Source: Chloroflexota bacterium
GTDB lineage: Bacteria; Chloroflexota; Limnocylindria; Limnocylindrales; CSP1-4
Length of the DNA: 51,649 nucleotides
Direction: 5' to 3'
NCBI GenBank assembly: GCA_003158875.1
Contig: PMLK01000035.1
Coordinates: 3,937-55,585 of the forward strand
The translations under genes and the position numbers were made by a program. The notes beneath the pieces are model-generated. The model saw only the letters and a list, made by a program, of their open reading frames with translations, did no database searches and had not been told where the DNA came from. Positions 17,163 through 25,163 of the stretch are shown here, piece after piece. The number at the start of each line of letters is the position of its first letter. Positions within the stretch are counted from its first letter, which is position 1.

Positions 17163-17657
17163 TTGGCGCGAAGTTGGTGGTCGGGCAAAGTCCGGCGAAC
17201 GCTGAAGTACCTTCGACCGAGGGTTTCGGCGGCGGATCGGGCTGCGCTGGCCGGCTGGCTGACGCCCGCGCAGCTGGCCCTGTACGATGCGCAGCCGGCG
17301 GGAGACCGCCGCCACGGCCTGGATGTCGTGGCCTGGCTTCAGGCCGCCGGCGTGGGGGACACGGATCTCCTCGTCGCGGGGCTCCTGCACGACTGCGGCA
17401 AAGGACCCCATGTCCGGCTGGCGCATCGAGTCGTCTGGTCGCTGGGCGGCCGCTACGGAAAATGGATCTGGAGCGTTTGCCGGCACTTGCCGACCTTCGA
17501 AGCAGGTCTGACGCGAATGAGAGACCACCCGAAGCGATCGGCCGAACTGGCCGCTGAGGCCGGCTGCAGCGCCCGAACAGTGGATTTGATAAGCAATCAG
17601 GAGACTCCCACGGACGACTCCGCACGACTGCTCATGGCCGCGGACGAGGCCAACTGA
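17163..17657 (+). CDS. HD-domain phosphohydrolase-like protein
   Basis: The 164-residue protein has the HD signature: His51 in DRRHGLDVV, His76-Asp77 in LLHDCGKG, and a further His in RDHPKRSAELAAEAG. HD proteins are metal-dependent phosphohydrolases or phosphodiesterases; the substrate is not evident, and the sequence is too small for a combined synthetase/hydrolase. TTG 17163 begins five bases after the M50 stop, and its stop overlaps the scpA ATG, so it sits in the M50-HD-scpA-scpB operon. Confidence 0.78.
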   Translation: MARSWWSGKVRRTLKYLRPRVSAADRAALAGWLTPAQLALYDAQPAGDRRHGLDVVAWLQAAGVGDTDLLVAGLLHDCGKGPHVRLAHRVVWSLGGRYGKWIWSVCRHLPTFEAGLTRMRDHPKRSAELAAEAGCSARTVDLISNQETPTDDSARLLMAADEAN

Positions 17658-18547
17658 TGCCGATGAAGGCGACCATCGCGGTCGGAGCTGCGGGCGCGGG
17701 ACGCATCGACGCGATGCCAAGGCCAGGGGCCTTTCGCGAGGTCGGCTTCGACGCGGGTCTGGCCGAGAGCGTCACCCATGTTCGGCTCGAAGACTTCGAC
17801 GGGCCGCTGGCATTGCTTCTGGCGGTCATCGAGGCGCGCCAGCTCGACGTTCTCACGGTTCCGCTCGGCGGCCTGGCGGAGGCGTATCTGGACGCGCTCG
17901 CCACTCTCGAGGGCGACCGGCTGGGGAACGTGTCTTCGTTCGTGGCCGTGGCCGCGCAGCTGATCCTGATCAAGAGCCGGGCAATCCTGCCCCGGCCGCC
18001 CAAGGTCGCGGCGATTCCGCTCGACGAGGAGCCGGACCCGGAGGCGGAACTGCGGGCCCGCCTCCTGGAGTACAAGCGCTTCCGCGACGCCGGTGCCGCT
18101 CTCGGGGAGATGCTGGACGTCGGCCGGCTGTTCCGCCGCGACGCGGAGGTTGCCGCCAGCGCGGGCCGGGCGAACGCGCGACCGCCGGAGAGTCCGCCAC
18201 TTCCGGCCGGGGTGCTGGCCGGGGCACTGGCTCGTCTGGCGACTGTCGTGCCGATTACGCCGGCTCCGGCCGAGATGGTGGCCAGAACCATTACCCTGGC
18301 CGACAGAACCGCGATAATCCGTGAGGCTCTTCGAGTCGCCGACACGGTTGTGTTGCAGGACCTGCTGGGCGGGGTCCACGACCGTGTCGTGGTAGCGATT
18401 ACGTTCCTGGCAATGCTCGAGTTGTCCAAGCGGCGCGAGATAACGCTCGAGCAAGCCGAACCATGGGGACCGATCATCGCCCGCCGCCTCGTGGAAGCCC
18501 CCGCGGATGCCACCGAAATCGATGAGAGCCTGGAGTCCTTCGCTTGA
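17657..18547 (+). CDS. scpA: Segregation and condensation protein A
   Basis: ScpA is the kleisin that bridges the Smc heads in the chromosome condensation complex with ScpB. The 296-residue product has the N-terminal Smc-binding signature VRLEDFDGPLALLLAVIEAR followed by VPLGGLAEAYLDAL and AQLILIKSRAILP. A variable centre follows, and the C-terminal winged-helix region (AITFLAMLELSKRREITLEQ). The first 30 residues are an extension. The ATG overlaps the preceding stop (TGATG) and the stop overlaps the scpB TTG. Confidence 0.9.
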   Translation: MPMKATIAVGAAGAGRIDAMPRPGAFREVGFDAGLAESVTHVRLEDFDGPLALLLAVIEARQLDVLTVPLGGLAEAYLDALATLEGDRLGNVSSFVAVAAQLILIKSRAILPRPPKVAAIPLDEEPDPEAELRARLLEYKRFRDAGAALGEMLDVGRLFRRDAEVAASAGRANARPPESPPLPAGVLAGALARLATVVPITPAPAEMVARTITLADRTAIIREALRVADTVVLQDLLGGVHDRVVVAITFLAMLELSKRREITLEQAEPWGPIIARRLVEAPADATEIDESLESFA

Positions 18548-19335
18548 GTTCAGACTTCGACCAGACGAGCTTCATGACCGTCGATGACGAGGCCGCGGTT
18601 GAGCCCGTGGCGCCCCAGAGAACGTTGACGGGCGACGTAGCGGCCGAAGAGGCCGACGACATCGCGGCGGACGCGGCGGCGGATGTGCCCGGCGAACTGA
18701 CAGAGGGGCAGCTCGAGGCGCTGCTGTTTGTCGCGGAGCGGCCTCTGGCGAGATCTGAGATCGCGAGTCTCACGGGCGTGGACCGCGAGACCGTGGACGC
18801 CAGAATCGGCGACCTGCAGGTGAGTCTTGCGGAACGCGGCATCCGGCTCGTCGAGTCGGGTGAGCGAGTGGAACTGGGCACGGCGCCGGAGGCGGGCCGG
18901 CTCATCGCCCGCTACGTCGGCGCGGACGCTCCAAAGCTGTCCGGGCCGTCGCTCGAAACGCTGGCGATCGTCGCCTACCGCCAGCCCTGCACCCGCGCGA
19001 CCGTGGAGCGGATCCGGGGCGTGGATTCGGACTACACCCTGCGGACATTGCTGCACCGCCGTCTCGTCGTGGAACTCGGCCGCTCCGATGCTCCGGGACG
19101 GCCCACGATCTTCGGCACGGGCTTCGACTTCCTGGAGCGGTTCGGGATTACAAGCCTGGACGAATTGCCGCCTCTCGAGGTCGAGGTCGCGGAACGGCTG
19201 TTCGCGGAGCCGGACGAAGCGCTCGCCGACGCCGACGCCGAGACCCTCAGCCTGGGCTTCGGTCTGGACGCGCCCGCCGCGGCCGACGCGGGTGACGTTG
19301 TCGGATCCGCGGATCAGACAACCCGGGACGAATAG
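18544..19335 (+). CDS. scpB: Segregation and condensation protein B
   Basis: ScpB dimers bind ScpA in the Smc complex. The 263-residue protein has an acidic N-terminal extension of about 55 residues, then two winged helices: LEALLFVAERPLARSEIASL, GIRLVESGERVELGT, LSGPSLETLAIVAYRQP, then RIRGVDSDYTLRTLL and GRPTIFGTGFDFLERFG. An acidic C-terminal tail follows. The start is TTG within the scpA stop (TTGA), and the stop is directly adjacent to the GTG of the rluB-cmk fusion. Confidence 0.92.
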   Translation: MSSDFDQTSFMTVDDEAAVEPVAPQRTLTGDVAAEEADDIAADAAADVPGELTEGQLEALLFVAERPLARSEIASLTGVDRETVDARIGDLQVSLAERGIRLVESGERVELGTAPEAGRLIARYVGADAPKLSGPSLETLAIVAYRQPCTRATVERIRGVDSDYTLRTLLHRRLVVELGRSDAPGRPTIFGTGFDFLERFGITSLDELPPLEVEVAERLFAEPDEALADADAETLSLGFGLDAPAAADAGDVVGSADQTTRDE

Positions 19336-20918
19336 TGGTCCGCGAGCGCATCCAGAAGGTCCTCGCCAATTCGGGCGTCGCTTCGCGCCGCGGCGGCGAG
19401 GATCTGGTGAGGGCCGGACGGGTTACCGTCGACGGTCGAGGCGCTGTCATCGGCGAGTCTGTCGACCCGGAGATGCAGAAGGTTCTGGTCGACGGCAAGA
19501 CCCTGCCCGAGGCGCCGGCAAAGCGGTCGTACTGGCTGCTTAACAAACCGTCCGGAGTCGTGTCGACGGTGCGCGACCGCCATGCCGAACGCACCGTGAT
19601 GGAGCTGCTGCCGCCGGACGTGAGACGCAGGGCGCGCCTGTATCCGGTGGGTCGGCTGGACGAGGATTCGGAGGGGCTTCTTCTCCTCACCGACGACGGA
19701 ACATGGGCCGACCTGCTTCTGCATCCGCGCTACGGCGTGGAGCGTGAATATTTCGTGGGGCTCGAGCGGTCGGTCATGAAGGAGCAGAAGCTCGCCCTGC
19801 GAAACGGTATCGAGCTGGCGGAGGGCACGGCGCGGTTAGACCACCTCGATGACGTGACGCCGGCCCAGGTTCGTAACCTGATGCTCCTCCTGGATCCGCC
19901 GCATCCGGAATATCGCTGGTATCGAGTCGTTCTGGCTCAGGGTTGGAAGCGCCAGATCAGGCGCATGTTCGATGCCGTCGGAATGCCTGTGCAGCGTCTT
20001 GTCCGAGTTCGAGTCGGGAGTCTGAAGCTGACCGATCTGCCTGCCGGCCAGGCTCGCCGGCTGACTCATCAGGAAGTCACGATGCTGGCCTCTACGGCCC
20101 GCGCCGCTCAACCAAACCGGCCGATCAAGGCGCCGGTGGCCGGATCCGGGCAGGCTGCCCAACCGGGTTCGACGACCGCTGCCGCCAGAGTCGCCCGACC
20201 TCGGCCGCCGATCGTGGCGCTCGACGGGCCAAGCTCGAGCGGCAAGAGCACCGTAGGCGCGGATGTCGCCAAACGGCTCGGATTCCGCTTCTGCGATACG
20301 GGTCTTCTATATCGCGCCGTCGCGTGGTTGGCCGTGGAGCGCGGCATCGGACCGTCGGAGATCGAGCCACTCGTGGGTCTGGCCGGCGAGGTGGAACTGG
20401 TGGCGGACAAGCGAGGCCGGCTGCGACACGTACATGCCGGCGGCCGCGACGTGACTGCGGAAGTGCACGGCGCGGCGGTCGATCGCGCCGTTTCCGACTA
20501 CTCGAAGGTGCCCCAGTTGCGGGCCGCCCTCGTGACGCGCCAGAGGACGCTGGCGTCCAAGGGAGCGATCATCATGGCCGGCCGGGACATCGGCACGGTC
20601 ATCCTTCCGGACGCGGACGTGAAGATATACCTGAACGCCTCGGCCGAGGAACGCGCCCGTCGCCGAGCCGCGGAACGCAAAGTCAGTGACGACTCGCATG
20701 CGAGCCAGATTCTCGATGAGCTGCGGCGCCGCGACACGATCGACTCGAGCCGCGAGACGGCTCCACTTCGGACGGCGGAGGACGCGGTGGTGATCGACAC
20801 GGACGGAATGAGCTTCGACGAGACGGTGGCGGCCGTGCTGCGGGCCGTCGCCGACGCCACAGGAGCCGTTCCTGCGGCGAGTGGGGCCGCCAAGTCGGGA
20901 GGGGCTCATGCCGGTTAG
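19335..20918 (+). CDS. RluB-type pseudouridine synthase fused to cytidylate kinase
   Basis: One uninterrupted 527-residue frame encodes two enzymes normally made from adjacent genes. Residues 1-60 are an S4 domain (RIQKVLANSGVASRRGGEDL). Residues 61-245 are a large-subunit pseudouridine synthase of the RsuA/RluB/RluE type with the catalytic Asp109 in YPVGRLDEDSEGLLLLT. A linker of about 45 residues rich in Ala, Pro and Gln follows. Residues 292-515 are cytidylate kinase: Walker A GPSSSGKST (298-306), FCDTGLLYRAVAW, MAGRDIGTVILPDADVKIYL, ARRRAAERK and IDSSRETAPL. RluB modifies 23S rRNA and Cmk phosphorylates CMP/dCMP. It lies between scpB and plsC, where separate rluB and cmk are commonly neighbours. 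Confidence 0.9.
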   Translation: MVRERIQKVLANSGVASRRGGEDLVRAGRVTVDGRGAVIGESVDPEMQKVLVDGKTLPEAPAKRSYWLLNKPSGVVSTVRDRHAERTVMELLPPDVRRRARLYPVGRLDEDSEGLLLLTDDGTWADLLLHPRYGVEREYFVGLERSVMKEQKLALRNGIELAEGTARLDHLDDVTPAQVRNLMLLLDPPHPEYRWYRVVLAQGWKRQIRRMFDAVGMPVQRLVRVRVGSLKLTDLPAGQARRLTHQEVTMLASTARAAQPNRPIKAPVAGSGQAAQPGSTTAAARVARPRPPIVALDGPSSSGKSTVGADVAKRLGFRFCDTGLLYRAVAWLAVERGIGPSEIEPLVGLAGEVELVADKRGRLRHVHAGGRDVTAEVHGAAVDRAVSDYSKVPQLRAALVTRQRTLASKGAIIMAGRDIGTVILPDADVKIYLNASAEERARRRAAERKVSDDSHASQILDELRRRDTIDSSRETAPLRTAEDAVVIDTDGMSFDETVAAVLRAVADATGAVPAASGAAKSGGAHAG

Positions 20919-21597
20919 GAGTCTCCCGTTCTTTTCGCGTTTCAGCGGAGCCGTGTTGCGCGTGGCCGCGGCCTTGCTGTCGCGGACAACCGTCGAAGGA
21001 TTGGCCAACGTCCCCGAGTCCGGGCCGCTGCTGGTTATCTGCAATCACTGTTCCAACGTCGACGGAATGCTGCTGATGGCCTTCATAGTGCCGGAACTCG
21101 GACGGCCGATGACCTGGCTGGGCAAGGAAGAAGCAACTCGCTGGCCGGTCGTCGGTTGGGCGATGCGCCAGAACGGCGTGGTCGGTGTGAGACGTGGCGC
21201 CGGCGATCTCGAGGCCTTCAAGCTCGCCCGGTCGGTTCTGGACGGTGGCCGCGTCCTGACGATCTTCCCGGAAGGAACTCGTTCGCCCAGCGGAGCACTG
21301 CAGGTCGCCAAAGAGGGCGCGACCGTCCTGGCACTCAGGAGCGGCGCGCCGATACTCCCACTCGCGATCGTTGGTAGCCAGCGCTTCTGGCCGAAGGGCA
21401 AGATGTTGCCCCGACCGCGCCGCCGCATGGCTGTGAAAGTGGGGAAGACATTTACTCTCACCGCGCCCAGCGGCGGCGATCGCCACGAGTCACTCCGACT
21501 CGCGACCGTGGAGTTGATGAGTCGCATCGCCGAGCTTCTGCCGGCCGAGCAACGCGGCGTCTACGGTGAGACAACCGAGACGTCGGGCGTGTCGTGA
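20908..21597 (+). CDS. plsC: 1-acyl-sn-glycerol-3-phosphate acyltransferase
   Basis: PlsC-type enzymes acylate lysophosphatidate in membrane phospholipid synthesis. The 229-residue protein carries the acyltransferase motif I NHCSNVDGMLL, motif III FPEGTRSPSG, and IVGSQRFWPKGKMLPRPRRR, with a hydrophobic stretch before motif I. ATG 20908 follows GGGAGGGG and overlaps the end of the rluB-cmk frame by 11 bases; the GTG at 20881 would add nine residues lying inside the fusion gene. The stop overlaps an alternative GTG start of ispH. Confidence 0.88.
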   Translation: MPVRSLPFFSRFSGAVLRVAAALLSRTTVEGLANVPESGPLLVICNHCSNVDGMLLMAFIVPELGRPMTWLGKEEATRWPVVGWAMRQNGVVGVRRGAGDLEAFKLARSVLDGGRVLTIFPEGTRSPSGALQVAKEGATVLALRSGAPILPLAIVGSQRFWPKGKMLPRPRRRMAVKVGKTFTLTAPSGGDRHESLRLATVELMSRIAELLPAEQRGVYGETTETSGVS

Positions 21598-21610
21598 CCC
21601 GATCTAGTGG

Positions 21611-21616
21611 GACAAT
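21611..21616 (+). promoter_or_regulatory. -10 box for leaderless ispH mRNA
   Basis: GACAAT ends seven bases before ATG 21624. No ribosome-binding site precedes that ATG, while family alignment favours it over GTG 21594; a leaderless transcript would explain both. Confidence 0.35.
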
Positions 21617-21623
21617 CGCCGGG

Positions 21624-22601
21624 ATGGGAACCGTTCGTGAAGTTCGAATTGCTCGTCGCACCGGATTCTGCTACGGCGTCCGCGAGGCGATCGACAAGGC
21701 GAAGGAAGCGGCCGCCGAGGGCAAGCGAACCCATACGCTCGGGCAGGTCGTCCACAACGAGGGCGTGATTGCCCAGCTCCAGGCCCAGGGTATCGAGACG
21801 GTCGACAGCCTTGACGAGGTTACGGAAGGCACGGCCGTCGTCATAAGGGCCCACGGCGTTCGGCCGGAGGTGCTCGCCCGCGCCGAGACGCGGGGCCTCG
21901 ACGTGATCGACGGCACGTGCACCTGGGTGATTCAGGAACAGCGGGAAATCACCAAGCTGGTGGACGAGGGCTATTCGATTGTGCTCCTGGGAACACCCAG
22001 ACACCCGGAAGTAGTAGGCCTGCTCGGCTTCGCCCCGGAAGCTATCGTCGTCGACGAGGAAGAGACCTGGACTCAGATTCCGCGGCGCAAGAAGATGGCG
22101 CTGCTCAGCCAGTCGACTCAGCCGCCCTGGAAGTTCGAGAAACTCGCCGCGTTCATGGTGGCCCGCTGCCACGAGCTCAAGATAGTCAACACCGTCTGCC
22201 CGGTCACGATCCGGCGCCAGGAAGACACGATTGAGGCTGCCCGTGAGGTGGACCTGATGGTCGTTGTGGGCGGGCGATCGAGCGCCAACACCAAGGAATT
22301 GACCCGGCTGTGCGGCATCGTGGGCACGCCCGCGATCCAGATCGAGTCGGAGGAAGACCTGACCGACAGGTCTGTGTTCGGGGCGGCTCAGATCGTGGGC
22401 GTCACCGGCGGAACCTCGACGCCGATCGAGGATCTGCGCTGCGTGGCCGAGCGAATACTGCGTCTGGCGGGTACGCCCGAAGCGGCGTCTCGCGCCGAGG
22501 AGCTGGCTACGGCCGCTCTCGCCGCTGCCGCCACCCCCGCCGGCAGGACCACCTCACTACCCGGAATCGCGCCCCAGCCGACCTCCAGCGCGGCTCGCTA
22601 G
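21624..22601 (+). CDS. ispH: 4-hydroxy-3-methylbut-2-enyl diphosphate reductase
   Basis: IspH is the last enzyme of the MEP pathway and makes IPP and DMAPP using a 4Fe-4S cluster. The three ligand cysteines are present in RRTGFCYGVREAI, DVIDGTCTWV and KIVNTVCPVT. Other family sites are QVVHNEGV, VIRAHGV, TPRHPEVVG and VVVGGRSSANTKELTRLC, then GVTGGTSTPIEDL. From ATG 21624 it is 325 residues; GTG 21594, overlapping the plsC stop, would add ten. The C-terminal 30 residues are an Ala/Thr/Pro extension. The other MEP gene in view is dxs at 9028. Confidence 0.93.
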   Translation: MGTVREVRIARRTGFCYGVREAIDKAKEAAAEGKRTHTLGQVVHNEGVIAQLQAQGIETVDSLDEVTEGTAVVIRAHGVRPEVLARAETRGLDVIDGTCTWVIQEQREITKLVDEGYSIVLLGTPRHPEVVGLLGFAPEAIVVDEEETWTQIPRRKKMALLSQSTQPPWKFEKLAAFMVARCHELKIVNTVCPVTIRRQEDTIEAAREVDLMVVVGGRSSANTKELTRLCGIVGTPAIQIESEEDLTDRSVFGAAQIVGVTGGTSTPIEDLRCVAERILRLAGTPEAASRAEELATAALAAAATPAGRTTSLPGIAPQPTSSAAR

Positions 22602-22633
22602 AGCGAGGTTACGGCGGGCAAGGCGCGATGCCC

Positions 22634-22639
22634 CATAAT
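22634..22639 (+). promoter_or_regulatory. -10 box for leaderless der mRNA
   Basis: CATAAT ends six bases before GTG 22646 and lies downstream of the competing ATG 22628. If used, the transcript begins at the GTG and the upstream ATG would not be transcribed, which is why GTG 22646 is called as the start. Confidence 0.45.
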
Positions 22640-22645
22640 CCCTCG

Positions 22646-24271
22646 GTGACTCCACTTCCAATCGTTGCCATTGTCGGTCGACCAAACGTCGGCAAGAGCA
22701 CTCTGTTCAATCGAATCGTTGGCCATCGCACGGCCATCGTCGAAGACCGCGCTCGCACCACTCGAGACCGGATCTACGGCGACGCAGAGTGGAACGGACG
22801 GCGCTTCATCGTCGTCGATACCGGCGGCCTCGAGATACACCCCGGCGACCCGATCGAGGAGAAGGTTCAGGAGCAGGCCAGGCTTGCGATCGGCGAAGCC
22901 GACCTGATCGTGCTGGTGGTCGACTCGATAGCCGGCCTTACGCCCGCCGACCTGGAAGCGGCCGACCTGCTGCGTGTCGCCAAGGCGCCGGTGCTGGTGG
23001 CGGCCAACAAGGCGGACAACGACAAGCGCGAACTGGAAGCGGCCGAGTTCTTCTCCCTCGGCTGGGAAGAGACGTATCCGATCAGCGCCGCCCACGGGCG
23101 CGGTGTGGCGGATCTGCTGGATGCCATGGTTTGGGCACTGCCGCCTGAGAGCGAGAAGGAAATTGCCCGCAAGAAACGTCAGGCCGACGCCGACGAATGG
23201 GCTCGCGATATGGCCTCGGGCCGGCTGTCGCGGCTAGGCGAGGGCGACGATGCGGCCATCGAGATGGCGGCCGAGGGCGGCGCCGACCTCGATCTGGCCT
23301 TCGAGGACGAGGACGCCGAGGTTTCTCTTGCGCTGGTCGGGCGGCCGAACGTGGGGAAGTCGAGCCTGCTCAACGCTCTGCTCGGCGAGGATCGCGCCAT
23401 CGTCAGCGCGATCCCTGGCACAACCCGCGACGCCATCGACACCCACCTGACCTGGGGTCGCAGCGAGATCGTGATCATCGACACCGCCGGGATCAAGAGA
23501 CCGGGCAAGGTCGCCGGTGGTCCGCCCGCCGAACGCTACTCGACGATGCGGGCTCTCAAGGCCGTGGAGCGAGCCGACGTCGCCGTCCTGGTCATCGACG
23601 CGTTCGAGGGCCTGACGGCCCAGGACGCCCACGTCGCCGGATTCGTCGCCGAGGAAGGACGTGGCCTGGTCATCGCCCTGAACAAGTGGGATCTGCTCGC
23701 CGAGAAGACGGATCGCACCTTCGACGAATACGTGACCAGCATGCGCCGTGAGGTGCCGTTCCTCGACTTCGCGCCCTTCCTGTCGATCAGCGCCAAGACG
23801 GGGCAACGGGTCGGCCGAGTACTCGAGCTGGCCGTCGACGTCTGGGGAGAGCGCCGCAAGCGCATCGCCACTCCGGAACTCAACCGCGTGGTGCGGGCCG
23901 CGCAACTACGCCAGGCGCCGCCCGCCGGCAAGCTCGGACCGCCCAAGATCTTCTACGCCACTCAGGTGGCCGTGGCGCCGCCTACGTTCGTCTTCTTCGC
24001 CCGCCACGCCGCCGGGGTCCACTTCAGCTACAAGCGCTTCCTGGAGAATCAGCTGCGCGACGAGTTCGGGTTCGACGGCACGCCAATTCGGCTCATCTTC
24101 CGCGAACGGGCGAGTGGCCGGATCGGCAACAACCCGGGTAGGGCACGCGGCGGCAGCGGTGCGGTGTTGAAGCGTTCGATGGGCGCGACGCCGGGGGGCG
24201 TCCGTGCCGTGCGCAAGGGTACGAGCGGTTCCAAGCGCAGCGTCGGTGGCAAGCGCAACCCGCAGCGCTAG
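22646..24271 (+). CDS. der: Ribosome biogenesis GTPase Der
   Basis: Der (EngA) has two tandem GTPase domains and acts in 50S assembly. Domain 1 shows GRPNVGKSTLFNRIVG, DTGGLEI and NKAD. Domain 2 shows GRPNVGKSSLLNALLG, TTRDAIDTHLTW, DTAGIKRPGK and NKWDLL. A KH-like domain follows, ending SYKRFLENQLRDEFGFDGTP and IRLIFRER. From GTG 22646 it is 541 residues, longer than the usual 440-490. The additions are an acidic linker between the GTPase domains (EGDDAAIEMAAEGGADLDLA region) and a basic Gly/Arg/Lys-rich tail of about 50 residues that may contact rRNA. The much longer open frame to 22310 overlaps ispH and has no family similarity. Confidence 0.93.
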   Translation: MTPLPIVAIVGRPNVGKSTLFNRIVGHRTAIVEDRARTTRDRIYGDAEWNGRRFIVVDTGGLEIHPGDPIEEKVQEQARLAIGEADLIVLVVDSIAGLTPADLEAADLLRVAKAPVLVAANKADNDKRELEAAEFFSLGWEETYPISAAHGRGVADLLDAMVWALPPESEKEIARKKRQADADEWARDMASGRLSRLGEGDDAAIEMAAEGGADLDLAFEDEDAEVSLALVGRPNVGKSSLLNALLGEDRAIVSAIPGTTRDAIDTHLTWGRSEIVIIDTAGIKRPGKVAGGPPAERYSTMRALKAVERADVAVLVIDAFEGLTAQDAHVAGFVAEEGRGLVIALNKWDLLAEKTDRTFDEYVTSMRREVPFLDFAPFLSISAKTGQRVGRVLELAVDVWGERRKRIATPELNRVVRAAQLRQAPPAGKLGPPKIFYATQVAVAPPTFVFFARHAAGVHFSYKRFLENQLRDEFGFDGTPIRLIFRERASGRIGNNPGRARGGSGAVLKRSMGATPGGVRAVRKGTSGSKRSVGGKRNPQR

Positions 24272-24294
24272 GGCACCGCGGCGGTCGCTCGCTG

Positions 24295-24323
24295 TTGGTC
24301 GAGGGTCGTACGTCTGGTATTCT
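24295..24323 (+). promoter_or_regulatory. Promoter of tRNA-Pro
   Basis: TTGGTC (24295-24300), 17 bases, then TATTCT (24318-24323). The expected start at about 24330 is four bases before the tRNA 5' end. This is the best-formed -35/-10 pair in the window. Confidence 0.6.
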
Positions 24324-24333
24324 TCGCAGCGAT

Positions 24334-24410
24334 CGGGGCGTGGCGCAGCCTGGTAGCGCACCTGAATGGGGTTCAGGAGGCCGAGCGTTCGAATCGCTCC
24401 GCCCCGACCA
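24334..24410 (+). tRNA. tRNA-Pro(GGG)
   Basis: Complete 77-base cloverleaf. The acceptor stem is CGGGGCG paired with CGCCCCG, with encoded ACCA at 24407-24410. The anticodon stem CCTGA/TCAGG encloses loop ATGGGGT, giving anticodon GGG. The T arm is GAGCG-TTCGAAT-CGCTC. This tRNA reads CCC and CCU. Confidence 0.95.
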
Positions 24411-24552
24411 ACTTCTGAAGTGTGAAGACGGCCTCGGGGAATTTTCCTCGGGCCCATTTGCATTGGCCGAACTCCGTTGACGATCCCCACCCGCATGGCC
24501 CCGCCGCAGTACGAGTGGACTCCCTCCGGCGCAGGTGCTCATCCACTGGAAT

Positions 24553-24579
24553 TTGCACCGACGTGCCCAGCGCTACGCT
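24553..24579 (+). promoter_or_regulatory. Putative promoter of the sigma/Kelch operon
   Basis: TTGCAC (24553-24558), 15 bases, then TACGCT (24574-24579). A GTG lies exactly six bases after the -10 and opens an 18-codon frame (24586-24642) that ends before the sigma ribosome-binding site. The rest of the 24411-24665 gap shows no other gene. No ECF-type autoregulatory promoter was recognised. Confidence 0.35.
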
Positions 24580-24665
24580 TGCCGCGTGAATTCGCGCTCC
24601 GGGTCACCCGAATCTGCTTCAGGCTCCCTCTGTAAGTGGTAAGGCGCAACGGAGGGAGAAGGTTG

Positions 24666-25163
24666 GTGACTGTCGCATTCGCCGAAGAGGGAGCCGATTC
24701 CTCGTTCGGCGACGCGCTCGCAAGGCATGGCGCCGTTCTTCTGGCCGCTGCGCGCCTAATAACGCTCGACGAAGCCGAAGCCCAGGATGTCGTCCAGGCC
24801 ACGTACGAGATCGCTCTCAGGCGCCGGAATACTCTTCGCGAGCGCGACTCGCTGCGAGCGTGGCTTCTCGTTATCGAAACGCGAGAAGCGATCCGCCGCG
24901 TGGGGCTGATGCGCCGCTTCCTGTCGTTGAACCCGCTGATCCACGACACGGCGTCCATCGACCCGTGCCCGGACGACGCGCTCGTACTCAAGGCCGGCAT
25001 GCGTGCGCTGCCGCGCAGGGTGCGCGCCGCGATCGCTCTGCACTACCTGGAGGGCTATTCCGTCCGGGAGACGGCGGCGGTCCTCGGCGTGAGCGAGAAC
25101 ACGATCAAGACGCAGATCAAGAAGGGCCTTGCCCGTCTGCGGGAGGAACTCGGAGATGAATGA
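24666..25163 (+). CDS. ECF-type RNA polymerase sigma factor
   Basis: The 165-residue protein has sigma region 2 (LITLDEAEAQDVVQATYEIA, then LRRRNTLRERDSLRAWLL) and region 4 with the helix-turn-helix (ALPRRVRAAIALHYLEGYSV, then RETAAVLGVSENTIKTQIKKG). Regions 1 and 3 are absent, as in ECF sigma factors. Start GTG 24666 is seven bases after GGAGGGAG; an upstream GTG at 24636 lacks this site. The stop overlaps by eight bases the ATG of a single-pass membrane protein with a 50-residue cytoplasmic N terminus and a Kelch-like exterior, the layout expected of a sensor/anti-sigma partner. The signal and regulon are unknown. Confidence 0.88.
   Translation: MTVAFAEEGADSSFGDALARHGAVLLAAARLITLDEAEAQDVVQATYEIALRRRNTLRERDSLRAWLLVIETREAIRRVGLMRRFLSLNPLIHDTASIDPCPDDALVLKAGMRALPRRVRAAIALHYLEGYSVRETAAVLGVSENTIKTQIKKGLARLREELGDE

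Noticed and set aside
22310-22645. Upstream extension of the der frame
   Set aside because: It overlaps ispH, has no similarity to Der, and a -10 box lies between it and GTG 22646.
24440-24465. Inverted sequence CTCGGGGAATTTTCCTCGGG as tRNA terminator
   Set aside because: Pairing is imperfect (only about six pairs with a wobble) and there is no T-run.
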